The position numbers and the translations under genes are program-made. A DNA stretch of 64,000 nt from Bacillus sp. FJAT-25509 (lineage in GTDB: Bacteria; Bacillota; Bacilli; Bacillales; Bacillaceae_G). Shown one piece after another: positions 25,864 to 35,394 of this stretch. The stretch covers positions 186,001 to 250,000 of the forward strand of contig NZ_LJIZ01000038.1 of assembly GCF_001420605.1 (NCBI RefSeq), written 5' to 3'. Each line of letters starts with the position of its first letter. Within the stretch, counting starts at the first letter, position 1. The notes under the pieces are model-generated. The model did no database searches. It was not told the origin of the DNA and was given only the letters and a program-made list of their open reading frames with translations.

Positions 25864-26637
25864 ATGCACGTAAAAGAGTTATTTGATTTAACTGGGAAAG
25901 TAGCTATTGTAACTGGTGGAGGACGAGGTCTTGGTGAACAAATTGCAAAAGGATTCGCTGAAGCAGGTGCAAATGTTGTACTTTGTTCTCGAAATGTAGA
26001 AGCATGCCAGGAAATTAGTGAAGAATTGAAAAGTTTAGGTGTAGAATCTTTCGCATTGAAGTGTGATGTAACAAACAAAGAAGATGTGCAAAGAGTAGTT
26101 GAAGAAACGAAAGAGAAATTTGGGCGAATTGATATATTAGTAAACAATAGTGGTGCGTCTTGGGGAGCACCTGCTGAAGACATGCCATTAGAGGCATGGA
26201 ATAAAGTAATGAATGTTAATGTAACCGGTACTTTTTTAATGTCCCAAGCAGTTGGGAAAATCATGTTAGAACAAAAATCTGGAAAAATTATCAATATTGC
26301 TTCTATTGCTGGCTTAGTGGGAACTAATCCGAAAGTAATGAATGCGGTTGGTTATAGTGCAAGTAAAGGTGCAGTGATCAGTTTTACAAAAGATTTAGCT
26401 GCTAAATGGGGTCCTAGTGGCATTCATGTAAATGCATTAGCTCCTGGTTTTTTCCCAACAAAAATGTCTAAAGATGTTATTTCCCACGGAACAGATGAAA
26501 TAATAGAATCTATACCACTTAAGAAATTTGGAAATGAAGACGAATTAAAAGGTGCGGCTTTATTTTTAGCAACGCCAGCTTCGAATTATGTGACTGGATC
26601 TGTTCTAGTTGTTGATGGTGGAGCATCAATTGTGTAA
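25864..26637 (+). CDS. Short-chain dehydrogenase/reductase (SDR)
   Basis: 257 aa, classical SDR. Cofactor loop TGGGRGLG (about 18-25), NNSGA near 90, catalytic Ser in NIASIAG and YSASKG (Tyr and Lys near 160-164), C-terminal SNYVTGSVLVVDGG. It oxidises or reduces a hydroxyl/keto group with NAD(P)(H). First gene after the promoter and TetR-type operator, so it is the lead gene of the first acyl-CoA block; a 3-hydroxyacyl-CoA or hydroxy-acid substrate is likely. AGGAGG precedes the ATG. Confidence 0.88.
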   Translation: MHVKELFDLTGKVAIVTGGGRGLGEQIAKGFAEAGANVVLCSRNVEACQEISEELKSLGVESFALKCDVTNKEDVQRVVEETKEKFGRIDILVNNSGASWGAPAEDMPLEAWNKVMNVNVTGTFLMSQAVGKIMLEQKSGKIINIASIAGLVGTNPKVMNAVGYSASKGAVISFTKDLAAKWGPSGIHVNALAPGFFPTKMSKDVISHGTDEIIESIPLKKFGNEDELKGAALFLATPASNYVTGSVLVVDGGASIV

Positions 26638-26673
26638 TGTTTGAAACATCATAATCAAAAAGGAGTTTTGTTA

Positions 26674-27423
26674 ATGGGCAAACTTCATCTTTTGATGAAA
26701 AAAGAAGACATTGATTTTCAAAAAATAAACGATGAAAAGATAGTAGTCGTTTTTGATGTGTTACTTGCTACTTCAACAATTACAGCGACATTAGCCTTTG
26801 GTGCTAAAGAGGTTATACCTGTTAAGAATGGACAAGAGGCAGTTCGTTTCACAAATAAAAATTTGAACAAAGAATATCTATTAATAGGAGAATACGAAGG
26901 GAATACAATAGAAGGTTTTCTATCTCCTAATCCATTAACTTTAAAGAAAGTTGTTGCTGAACAGTCAATCGTGTTATCAACAACGAATGGAACTGTGGCA
27001 TTAAAAAATTCTCAAAATGCAAAGAGGGTATACGCTGCATCCATTTTGAATGCAAATGCAGTTGCAAATCATTTAATACAATCCTATAAAGATGAGTCTG
27101 TTATTTTAGTATGTTCGGGGTCGTCAGGACAATTTAATATGGAAGACTTTTATGGAGCAGGTTATTTTATTGATTGCTTAGTAAATGAATCATGTCATTT
27201 AGATTTATCCGATGCAGCTAAATCTGCTCATTATTTTTACTTAGGGTTGAAAGAAAAATGTGATGAGATTTTAGCGGAATCAAATGTTGGTAAAATGTTA
27301 ATTCGCTATGGATTTGAAGAGGAATTAAAATTTGTTTGTAGTAAAAGTATTTTTAATGTTGTTCCGGTATTTGCAGATGGTATAAGCGTAGTAAATGTCA
27401 ATTTTTCAAAGGAAACTATTTAA
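26674..27423 (+). CDS. comB: 2-phosphosulfolactate phosphatase family protein
   Basis: 249 aa from ATG 26674 (AAGGAG upstream; the frame also opens earlier at a TTG without a site). ComB marks: VVVFDVLLATSTITATLAFG near 17-36, LLIGEYEGNTIEGF, LSTTNGTVAL, and CSGSSGQFNMEDFYGAGYF. ComB removes phosphate from 2-phosphosulfolactate to give sulfolactate. In Bacillus spores sulfolactate is made by the yitABCD/sla genes, where ComB pairs with ComA. Here ComA is absent and ComB sits 36 bases after an SDR in an acyl-CoA operon. A related phosphatase role on another phosphorylated acid is possible. Confidence 0.8.
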   Translation: MGKLHLLMKKEDIDFQKINDEKIVVVFDVLLATSTITATLAFGAKEVIPVKNGQEAVRFTNKNLNKEYLLIGEYEGNTIEGFLSPNPLTLKKVVAEQSIVLSTTNGTVALKNSQNAKRVYAASILNANAVANHLIQSYKDESVILVCSGSSGQFNMEDFYGAGYFIDCLVNESCHLDLSDAAKSAHYFYLGLKEKCDEILAESNVGKMLIRYGFEEELKFVCSKSIFNVVPVFADGISVVNVNFSKETI

Positions 27424-27488
27424 ATACTGATCTATTAATCACTGTAACTTCTTGTTAGTCAAAAACGATATGTGAAAGGGATGATTGA

Positions 27489-28727
27489 ATGGATTTTTTA
27501 TATTCGCAAAAAAGTAAAGAGCTTCAATTAAAATTAAAAAATTTTATGGAAACTTATGTTTATCCTAACGAGCGAATATATGAGCAACAGTTAAATGCAC
27601 AAGAAACTAGGTGGAGTGATGTACCTCCGATTATGGAAGAATTAAAACAAAAAGCAAAACAAGCAGGATTATGGAATTTATTTTTACCTGAAAGTGACCT
27701 TGGAGCAGGGTTAACGAATTTAGAATACGCCCCATTATGCGAAATTATGGGACGTTCTATGATTGGACCAGAAGTGTTTAATTGTAGTGCACCAGATACT
27801 GGAAATATGGAAGTTTTAGAAAGATATGGTACGAAAGAGCAAAAGGAAAAATGGTTGGCACCACTTTTAAATGGTGAAATTCGCTCATGCTTTTCAATGA
27901 CGGAGCCAGAGGTTGCTTCTTCTGATGCAACAAATATTGAAGCGAGTATCAAAAAAGATGGTGATTATTATATCATCAATGGTCGAAAATGGTGGTCTTC
28001 AGGAGCGGGGGATCCTAGATGCAAAATTGCAATATTTATGGGGAAAACGAATCCGGATGCACCTAAGTATGAACAGCAATCGATGATTCTAGTCCCATTA
28101 AATACACTTGGCGTAAAAATCGAAAGGGTATTACCAGTATTCGGTTATGATCATGCACCGCATGGACACGCAGAAATTACGTTTACAAATGTAAAAGTTC
28201 CTGCAAGCAATATTTTATGGGGAGAAGGGAAAGGATTTGCGATTGCACAAGGTAGACTTGGTCCAGGTCGGATCCACCATTGTATGAGATTAATTGGTGC
28301 TGCAGAACGGGCACTCGAAGAAATGTGTAAGCGTGTTCAAAATCGAGCAGCATTTGGTAAACCGATTGCAAATCAAGGCGTTATTCAAGAATGGATTGCT
28401 AATTCAAGAATAGAAATTGAACAAGCTAGATTACTAACATTAAAGGCTGCATATATGATGGACACAGTTGGGAATAAAGAGGCGAAAGCAGAAATTGCAA
28501 TGATAAAAGTCGTCGCGCCTTCAATGGCCCTGCGAGTAATTGACCGCGCTATTCAAGCCTTTGGAGCTGCAGGTGTATCTGATGATTATACATTAGCTGC
28601 TCAATGGGCAAATGCCAGAACGTTAAGATTAGCTGATGGTCCAGATGAAGTACATCGAGCGCAATTAGCAAGATTAGAATTAAAAAAACATGCTGCAGAA
28701 AATAACTTCTCAACAATAAAGAATTAA
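27489..28727 (+). CDS. Acyl-CoA dehydrogenase, ACAD10/11-like
   Basis: 412 aa FAD enzyme. Family marks: [17 protein letters not shown] (about 138-154), [28 protein letters not shown] and the C-terminal [16 protein letters not shown]. The last motif (DGPDEVH) is characteristic of the ACAD10/11 and LvaC-type branch rather than classical fatty acyl-CoA dehydrogenases (YEGTSQI). That branch acts, with a kinase of the aminoglycoside-phosphotransferase fold, on 4-hydroxyacyl-CoAs. Such a kinase is encoded at 32470. AAAGGG precedes ATG 27489. Confidence 0.88.
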   Translation: MDFLYSQKSKELQLKLKNFMETYVYPNERIYEQQLNAQETRWSDVPPIMEELKQKAKQAGLWNLFLPESDLGAGLTNLEYAPLCEIMGRSMIGPEVFNCSAPDTGNMEVLERYGTKEQKEKWLAPLLNGEIRSCFSMTEPEVASSDATNIEASIKKDGDYYIINGRKWWSSGAGDPRCKIAIFMGKTNPDAPKYEQQSMILVPLNTLGVKIERVLPVFGYDHAPHGHAEITFTNVKVPASNILWGEGKGFAIAQGRLGPGRIHHCMRLIGAAERALEEMCKRVQNRAAFGKPIANQGVIQEWIANSRIEIEQARLLTLKAAYMMDTVGNKEAKAEIAMIKVVAPSMALRVIDRAIQAFGAAGVSDDYTLAAQWANARTLRLADGPDEVHRAQLARLELKKHAAENNFSTIKN

Positions 28728-28761
28728 TTCAAATTAAATGACAGATTGAGAGAGGGTCGAA

Positions 28762-29514
28762 ATGAGACTAAAAGATAAAGTCGCAGTTATTACAGGCGGA
28801 GGTAGTGGTATCGGGCGTGCTACAGCTATCCGCTTCGCAAAAGAGAGAGCAAAAATTGTTATAGCAGACATTAATGAAGTTACTGGTGAAGAAACGCTAG
28901 GTATCATAAAAGAACAATATCCAGAAGCTATTTTCGTTAAAACGAATGTTGCCGAAAGTAAGAGCATTCAAAATTTGATGATGCGGGCTGTTGAACATTT
29001 TGGTAGAATTGATATTTTGTTTAACAATGCTGGAATAGGGAACTCCGAAGTAAGAAGTGTAGACTTAGCAGAGGAGGAATGGGATCAGGTAATTGATATT
29101 AATCTAAAAAGTGTATTTTTAGGCATAAAATATGCAATTCCTGAGCTGAAAAAATCTGGCAGTGGTGTGATTATAAATACAGCTAGTTTACTAGGCTTAA
29201 AAGGTAGGAAATATGTAAGTGCTTACAATGCTTCTAAGGGTGGAGTAGTCTTATTAACACAAAATGCAGCATTGTAGTACGGAAAATATAATATTCGAGT
29301 AAATGCAATTGCTCCTGGAATAATCGATACAAATATTATTAAGGAATGGAAAAATGATGAAAGAAAGTGGCCGATTTTATCCCGTGCAAATGCACTTGGT
29401 AGAATAGGGACTCCTGATGAAGTCGCATCTGCTGCACTATTTTTAGCATCCGATGAAGCATCGTTCGTGACTGGAGCAACGTTATCAGTTGATGGTGGAG
29501 GATTAATATTCTAA
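28762..29514 (+). pseudogene. SDR with in-frame amber stop
   Basis: A 251-codon SDR frame: TGGGSGIG cofactor loop, NNAGIGN, NTASLLG, YNASKGG (catalytic Tyr/Lys), then TAG at 29275-29277 directly after QNAAL. The same frame continues with YGKYNIRVNAIAPGIIDT and ends FVTGATLSVDGGG. The family has an acidic or polar residue at the stop position (GAG or CAG to TAG is one change). Without read-through the product lacks the last 80 residues, including strand F, so it is probably inactive. The reading frame is otherwise intact, so the mutation is recent or a sequencing error. Confidence 0.85.
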
Positions 29515-29574
29515 TCTATTAGATTTGAAAAGTTGTTTAAAACAATATTCATAATCAGAAATGGAGAGTTATGT

Positions 29575-31187
29575 ATGTCAACAAATAAAGTTTGGTTAGC
29601 TCACTATCCTGAATATATTGCAAAAGAACTATCAATTCCAACAAAATCAATTCCAGAAATGTTTAATGAAACTGTCGATCACTATCCTAATCATTCTTGT
29701 TTATCATTTTATGGTAAAAAAAATACTTATAAAGAAGTACAGTCGGCTGTTAATAGATTTGCTTCTGCTTTACAAAAAAATGGCATTCAAAAAGGTGACC
29801 GTGTAGCAATCATGCTTCCAAATTGTCCACAATATGTTATTTCATATTATGGAATTCTTACTGTAGGTGGTATCGTAACCCAAATAAACCCAATGTCGGT
29901 TGAAAGAGAACTAAAGGAATTATTAAATGATTCAGGAACTGAAACGATTGTTGTATTAAATAGTTTGTACCCAACCGTCAAACCGTTAATTGAAGAAACG
30001 AACTTACGGAAAATTATCGTAGTAAATTTAACTGGTACAGAAGAGTATTATGGCGAAGGCGTTCCATTTGGAACATTTTTGCAAAGCGGAGATCAAGAGT
30101 TACAATCGATTCTCATGAAGATGTTGCAATTCTTCAATATACGGGTGGAACAACTGGACGTTCAAAAGGAGTCATGCTAACCCACCGAAATCTCTACGCA
30201 AATATAATGCAGCAAAGCGAATTTTTTAATGGCGCATTTGATCCGGGTCGTGAGCGGGTTTTATCCATCATACCGTTTTTCCATGTTTATGGAATGACAG
30301 TATGCATTAATTTAAGTGTTTTTATGGCAAATGAAATGATTATCCTTCCACGTTTTGAAATTGAAGAAGTTTTAAATACGATAAAAAATGAACAACCTAC
30401 GCTATTTCCAGGTGTTCCAACTATGTATATTGCATTAATTAATCATCCTGAGTCTGAAAAATACGCGATAGATGCGATAAAGCTTTGTAATAGTGGAAGT
30501 GCACCGATGCCAGTAGAACTAATGAAGCAATTCGAAAAAAAGACAGGTGCTACTATTTTAGAAGGCTATGGATTATCTGAAGCATCGCCAACGACTCATA
30601 GTAATCCTGCATTTGCAACAAGAAAGCCTGGTACTGTGGGAATCCCATATCCATCAACTGATTCAAAAATCGTTGATATAGCTAGCGGATTAGACGAAGT
30701 TCCAGTTGGTGAAATTGGTGAATTAATTATTAAAGGTCCTCAAGTGATGAAAGGCTATTGGAATTTGCCAGAAGAAACTGCAAATACAATTAGAGATGGA
30801 TGGTTATATACTGGTGATATTGCGAGCGTCGATGAAGATGGATACGTCTCAATTTTAGATCGAAAAAAAGATATGATTATAGCAAGTGGCTTTAATGTGT
30901 ATCCACGTGAAATCGAAGAAGTAATTTATGAGCATCCTTTCGTAAAAGAAGCTGTAGTAATAGGTGTACCCGACTCTTATAGAGGTGAGACAGTTAAAGC
31001 AGTGATTGTACTTAAAGAAGATAAACATCTTACCTTAGAGGAAATGAAGGAATACTGCAAAAATCATTTAGCGACATATAAAGTTCCAAGAGTGATCGAA
31101 TTCCGAAATGAACTACCAAAAACGAATGTTGGCAAAATATTAAGAAGAGCTATTAGAGAAGAAGAAAGCTCGATCAGGCAAGTATAA
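29575..31187 (+). pseudogene. AMP-dependent acyl-CoA ligase, frameshifted
   Basis: About 538 codons in two frames. Part 1 from ATG 29575 (GGAGAG upstream) carries the N-terminal domain up to GDQELQS. Near 30106-30110 one base is missing; the other frame continues DSHEDVAILQYTGGTTGRSK (the ATP-binding P-loop-like motif), GYGLSEASPTTH, GWLYTGDIA, DRKKDMIIASGFNVYP and the catalytic lysine region PKTNVGKILRR. It would activate a carboxylic acid to acyl-CoA. The shift is not in a homopolymer. No stop codon other than that caused by the shift is present. Confidence 0.88.
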
Positions 31188-31392
31188 GGAAAGAATGTAT
31201 TTATGGTATTACTTTTGATACTGCATTTCATTAATACTATGCATAAGTAAAAATAATAAGTATCTTTCACAAGGAACATCTATAAATATAGTAAGATGTG
31301 ATGTCCTTCTATTTAATTATTTAGATTATGATAAAACCTTCCTTGTACTATGATATAATTCTATTGAATTTTTAAGATTGCGAGGACATCTA

Positions 31393-31962
31393 ATGAAACA
31401 AAAAATAAAGGAACACTCTATACAGCTATTTGATAAAAAAGGATTTACGAGTACATCCATTCAAGATATCGTCGAATCGATCGGAGTTACAAAAGGAACT
31501 TTTTACTATTATTATACAAGCAAAGAACAGCTTCTTATGGAAATTCACCTTCAATTTATTGATGAAGTATTAAATGAACAAGAAGAAGTTATTAATGATG
31601 CAAAGAAAAGCTTTTCAGATAAGCTATTTGAAGTCATTTATTTAAGCTTAATGGACATTAAAAAACAAGGCCCAAGCGCAAAAGTGTTTTATCGTGAAAT
31701 GAGACATTTAAATCCTGAAAGTTTAACAGAAATTAAGGCTAAAAGGGATTTATATCGATTTAATATTGAGAAACTTCTGAATGAAGGAATTAAAAATGGT
31801 GATTTAAGATCAGATTTAGATGTACCAATCGTTTCATTCGGTATTTTAGGTGTTATGAACTGGAGTTATGAATGGTATAACGCAGAAGGACAAAAAAATG
31901 CATTTGAAATCGCGAAGTCATTCCAAGAAATGATCTTAAAAGGGATTAAAGTAGGGGAGTAG
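31393..31962 (+). CDS. TetR-family regulator of the acyl-CoA genes
   Basis: 189 aa from ATG 31393 (GAGGA 7 bases upstream). The N-terminal HTH TSIQDIVESIGVTKGTFYYY (about 22-41) is standard TetR. The C-terminal ligand domain ends GVMNWSYEWYNAEGQ, a pattern found in KstR2/FadR-like regulators that bind acyl-CoA thioesters. It lies between the two blocks, 18 bases before operator site 2 and 5.6 kb from site 1. Its own upstream region has TATAAT (31354-31359), but no copy of the operator. It probably represses both blocks until an acyl-CoA binds. Confidence 0.88.
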   Translation: MKQKIKEHSIQLFDKKGFTSTSIQDIVESIGVTKGTFYYYYTSKEQLLMEIHLQFIDEVLNEQEEVINDAKKSFSDKLFEVIYLSLMDIKKQGPSAKVFYREMRHLNPESLTEIKAKRDLYRFNIEKLLNEGIKNGDLRSDLDVPIVSFGILGVMNWSYEWYNAEGQKNAFEIAKSFQEMILKGIKVGE

Positions 31963-31980
31963 TTTCTCCTTCTACTTTAC

Positions 31981-31998
31981 ATACCGACTAGTTAGTAT
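31981..31998. promoter_or_regulatory. TetR-type operator, site 2
   Basis: ATACCGACTAGTTAGTAT, 17 of 18 bases the same as site 1. It lies 18 bases after the regulator stop codon and 38 bases before the thioesterase start. No strong -35/-10 pair is clear here. Confidence 0.7.
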
Positions 31999-32036
31999 TG
32001 GTAAATACAAAATAATTGATAAAGGTAGGTTGTTTT

Positions 32037-32438
32037 ATGGAAAAATTCACCGTAACCCCTAGATTTTGTGAAACGGATGCATTAGGTCATATTAACAATA
32101 CTAGTTACTTTATTTATTTAGAAGAAGCGCGAATTAAATTCTTCCAATCTCTTGGCTATTCAATGAATCTAGATGATTGGAAGTTTATTCTAGCGTCTAC
32201 AAAATGCGATTTTGTAAATCAAGGTCACTTTAATCAAAAATTGTCAGTATCAACTTATATTTCAAAAATAGGAAATAAAAGCTTTCATCTCGAACATGAA
32301 ATTTGTTGTGAAGAGACAAATCAAATGATTGCTACAGGTAATGCGATCATCGTATTTTTTAACTTTAAAGAGCAACGTAGTGAAGTACTTCCAGAAGTTT
32401 TTAGAGAGAAGTTAGATAGGCATTTAGTTGTGAAATAA
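32037..32438 (+). CDS. Acyl-CoA thioesterase (4-hydroxybenzoyl-CoA thioesterase-like hot-dog)
   Basis: 133 aa from ATG 32037 (AAAGGTAGG upstream). The hot-dog signature CETDALGHINNTSYFIYLEE (about 11-30) contains the catalytic Asp and the central helix. It hydrolyses an acyl-CoA thioester in the cytosol. First gene after operator site 2, 31 bases before the kinase-like gene. Confidence 0.85.
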   Translation: MEKFTVTPRFCETDALGHINNTSYFIYLEEARIKFFQSLGYSMNLDDWKFILASTKCDFVNQGHFNQKLSVSTYISKIGNKSFHLEHEICCEETNQMIATGNAIIVFFNFKEQRSEVLPEVFREKLDRHLVVK

Positions 32439-32469
32439 ACTGGATTTTCTAAAGCGAAGGAGGGGTAAT

Positions 32470-33537
32470 ATGGCTGAAAAGGTTGAATTAGAAACGATTC
32501 AAGTTCGTAAAGGTGAAGAGTTAAATCCTCATGTTCTACATAAATTTTTAGAAAAAAATATTGATGGTCTTCCAGATGGAGAATTAACAATTCGTCAGTT
32601 CTCAGCGGGTCATTCAAACTTAACTTATTTACTAAAAATTCGAGAATGGGAGGTTGTGTTAAGACGGCCACCACTTGGCCCAGTTGCCCCAAAGGCACAT
32701 GATATGAAAAGAGAATTTCGGATTTTATCAGAAATACATCCCCACTTTTCGGCTGCACCTAAGCCGATTTTATATTCAGAAAACGAAGTAATCGTAGGTA
32801 GTCCATTTTTCATAATGGAAAGAAAAAATGGTGAAGTATTTGACTCATCATTTCCTCCACATTTAAACGTAACGATTGAAGATCGTAAAAGATTATCTAC
32901 TGTAATGGTAAATAAGCTGGTAGAGTTACACTCCATAGACTATACAAAAACAAAACTCCTAGAAATAACGAAACCTGAGAATTTTATGGAAAGACAAGTT
33001 AACGGATGGATTGGACGTTATAACAGAGCAAAGACTAGTGAAATTGCCGAGGTTGATCGACTAATGAGTTGGTTAATCAATAATGTACCAAAAAATCATC
33101 ACTCATCAATTATTCATTATGATTTTAAATTGAATAATTCAATGTTTAGTCATGATTTAAAGGAAATGATTGGACTATTTGATTGGGAAATGGCAACAAT
33201 TGGTGATCCCTTAGCTGATTTAGGTGTAGCTTTATGCTATTGGATTCAAAATGATGATCCAGATTTATTAAAATTTGGATTAGGTAAACCACCTGTTACG
33301 ATTCAAGAAGGATTTATTACAAGAGATGAATTTATTGAAGCATATGCAAAGAAAAGTGGTAGAGATTTATCAAACATACATTACTACATGGCTTTTGCTT
33401 ATTTTAAATTAGCAGTAATTGTTCAACAAATCTTCTATCGATTTAAAGCAGGGCAAACAAGTGACCAGCGTTTTGCAAAGTTTGACCAATTCGCAGAAAA
33501 TTTGATTAGGATTGCCAATGATCTAGCAGTTAAATAG
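32470..33537 (+). CDS. Aminoglycoside-phosphotransferase-like kinase (LvaA/ACAD10-11 kinase-domain type)
   Basis: 355 aa. Brenner motif HYDFKLNN (His216, Asp218, Asn223) and metal-binding DWE (Asp238) in GLFDWEMATIGDPLADLG. N-terminal FSAGHSNLTYLL and VVLRRPPLGPVAPKAHDM are the nucleotide lobe, with the RRPP-x-GP variant typical of ACAD10/11-type kinases. In animals this domain is fused to an acyl-CoA dehydrogenase; in Pseudomonas putida LvaA it phosphorylates 4-hydroxyacyl-CoA. A partner dehydrogenase is at 27489. I infer phosphorylation of a hydroxyacyl-CoA rather than of an antibiotic. AAGGAGGGG precedes the ATG. Confidence 0.85.
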   Translation: MAEKVELETIQVRKGEELNPHVLHKFLEKNIDGLPDGELTIRQFSAGHSNLTYLLKIREWEVVLRRPPLGPVAPKAHDMKREFRILSEIHPHFSAAPKPILYSENEVIVGSPFFIMERKNGEVFDSSFPPHLNVTIEDRKRLSTVMVNKLVELHSIDYTKTKLLEITKPENFMERQVNGWIGRYNRAKTSEIAEVDRLMSWLINNVPKNHHSSIIHYDFKLNNSMFSHDLKEMIGLFDWEMATIGDPLADLGVALCYWIQNDDPDLLKFGLGKPPVTIQEGFITRDEFIEAYAKKSGRDLSNIHYYMAFAYFKLAVIVQQIFYRFKAGQTSDQRFAKFDQFAENLIRIANDLAVK

Positions 33538-33561
33538 ATTCATATAAAGGGAGTGTAATAA

Positions 33562-34341
33562 ATGAGTAATCAACATTTATTAGTAGAAGTTAAAGCGCGG
33601 ATATTAACTTTAACGTTAAATAGGCCAGAAAGTCTAAATTCTTTTAGTTATGAAATGTTGAATAGTATGACTGAAGCGCTTAATCAAGCAAATTTGAATC
33701 CGGAAATTAAAGCAATTGTACTAAAAGGTGCAGGTCGTTCATTTTCAGCAGGTGGAGATGTTAAAACGATGGGAAACGTTACTCCAAATGCAGTATATGA
33801 GCATATAGGAATCTTAAATACAGTTATTAAAACGATTCGTGAAATCGAAAAACCTGTTATTGCTTCAGTTCATGGTTTTGCAGCTGGTGCTGGTTTTAAC
33901 TTGGCTTTAGCATGTGATTTAATCATCGCAGCAGACGATAGTAAATTTGCTTTAAGCTTTTCTCAAGTAGGATTAATTTCAGATGGAGGCGGTTCTTATT
34001 TCCTACCAAGGTTAATCGGTCCATATTTAGCAAAACAGTTTTTCTTTACTGCAGAGCCAGTTCCTGCTGAAAGATTGTATCAGCTAGGTATGATTAACAC
34101 ACTCGTACCACCTGAAAATTTAGCTGTGGAAACAGTAAAATTTGCAAATAAAATAGCCGCTGGACCTGGAAAAGCAAATGGTATGATGAAAAAATTAATT
34201 AATCAATCTTTTACATCAACATTAGATGAAATGCTAGAACTTGAAAGAATTACTCAGCCATTAATGGTAGCAACTGAAGATCATCAAGAAGGTGTTGCTG
34301 CATTTAAAGAAAAAAGAAAAGCGATTTTTACTGGAAAATAA
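33562..34341 (+). CDS. Enoyl-CoA hydratase/isomerase (crotonase family)
   Basis: 259 aa. Crotonase marks: LTLNRPESLNSFSYEML (about 15-31), GAGRSFSAGGDVKTMG (57-72, first oxyanion-hole segment), HGFAAGAGFNLALACDL (about 105-121, second). The Glu pair of classical hydratases is not obvious: GLISDGGGSYFLPR has Asp where isomerases often have Asp, so it could be an isomerase (PaaG-like) instead. Member of the second block, 24 bases after the kinase. Confidence 0.88.
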   Translation: MSNQHLLVEVKARILTLTLNRPESLNSFSYEMLNSMTEALNQANLNPEIKAIVLKGAGRSFSAGGDVKTMGNVTPNAVYEHIGILNTVIKTIREIEKPVIASVHGFAAGAGFNLALACDLIIAADDSKFALSFSQVGLISDGGGSYFLPRLIGPYLAKQFFFTAEPVPAERLYQLGMINTLVPPENLAVETVKFANKIAAGPGKANGMMKKLINQSFTSTLDEMLELERITQPLMVATEDHQEGVAAFKEKRKAIFTGK

Positions 34342-34362
34342 AAAACTGAGAGGAAGTTTATA

Positions 34363-35343
34363 ATGCAATCAATTCAATTTAAACAATTTGGTGGCCCTGA
34401 GGTATTAGAAAAAGTCGAACTTGCAAGACCAGTACCAAAGGGAAAAGAAGTATTAATTGAAGTGCATGCAGCAGGTGTCAATTATGCTGATACAGCGCGA
34501 AGAGAAAATCAATATGTAGTTAAGACCACTTTGCCATATGTACCTGGTGCTGAAGTTGCTGGAGTCGTAGTGGAAATTGGAGATGAGGTTAGTTCAGTTA
34601 AAATTGGTGATCGAGTTGTTTCAATGTTGGAATGTGGTGGATACTCAGATTTTGCCTTGACTGATGAGCGTTCGGTAATTCCTTTACCGAACAAAATGGA
34701 TTTTAAAATAGCCGCTGCATTACCCGTCCAAGGATTAAGTGCCTACCATATCTTAAAAACAATGGGGATGCTAGAACCGGGAGAAACCGTTTTAGTTCAT
34801 GCGGCAGCTGGTGGTCTAGGTACTTTAGCAGTGCAATTAGCGAAGCTTTTTGGAGCTGGCAAAGTAATCGCAACAGCAAGTACATCCGAAAAATTACAGC
34901 TAGCAAAAGAGATGGGCGCTGATGTATTAATCAATTATACCGAAGAAGGTTGGGAACAAAAAGTACTTGAAGCTACAAACGGAAAAGGTGTAGATGTTGC
35001 CTTAGAGATGGCAGGTGGCGATGTTTTTTATAAAACATTAGACTGCTTAGCTTATTTCGGAAGATTAGTTATTTATGGTGTAGCAAGTGGCCAGCAAAGT
35101 AAGTTTTACCCGTCCTCTTTAATGGCAAAAAATCAATCAGTCATCGGGTTTTTCTTACCACCTCTTTTGAGAAAAAAGGCATTAATAAAACAAAGCTTAG
35201 AAGAGTTATTTACATATTTAGCTGAAGGAAAATTAAAGATCACGATTGGAGAAGTATTTCCATTAAGTGAAGCAGCCAATGTCCATACGATATTGCAATC
35301 AAGAAAAACAGTAGGAAAAGTGATTTTAGAGCCGAAAAAATAA
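34363..35343 (+). CDS. MDR-family NADPH:quinone/enoyl oxidoreductase
   Basis: 326 aa, zinc-free medium-chain dehydrogenase/reductase. GroES-like N-terminus (GVNYADTARREN, PYVPGAEVAGVV), Rossmann domain with HAAAGGLGTLAVQLAKLFGA (about 147-166) and VDVALEMAGG. No structural or catalytic zinc cysteines. Such enzymes reduce quinones or alpha,beta-unsaturated acyl groups with NADPH. 21 bases after the hydratase gene, in the same block. Confidence 0.87.
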   Translation: MQSIQFKQFGGPEVLEKVELARPVPKGKEVLIEVHAAGVNYADTARRENQYVVKTTLPYVPGAEVAGVVVEIGDEVSSVKIGDRVVSMLECGGYSDFALTDERSVIPLPNKMDFKIAAALPVQGLSAYHILKTMGMLEPGETVLVHAAAGGLGTLAVQLAKLFGAGKVIATASTSEKLQLAKEMGADVLINYTEEGWEQKVLEATNGKGVDVALEMAGGDVFYKTLDCLAYFGRLVIYGVASGQQSKFYPSSLMAKNQSVIGFFLPPLLRKKALIKQSLEELFTYLAEGKLKITIGEVFPLSEAANVHTILQSRKTVGKVILEPKK

Positions 35344-35394
35344 TGAATTTTTGATATGAAAAACTTTGATCAGATCGAAACGGGGGAAATTTAA

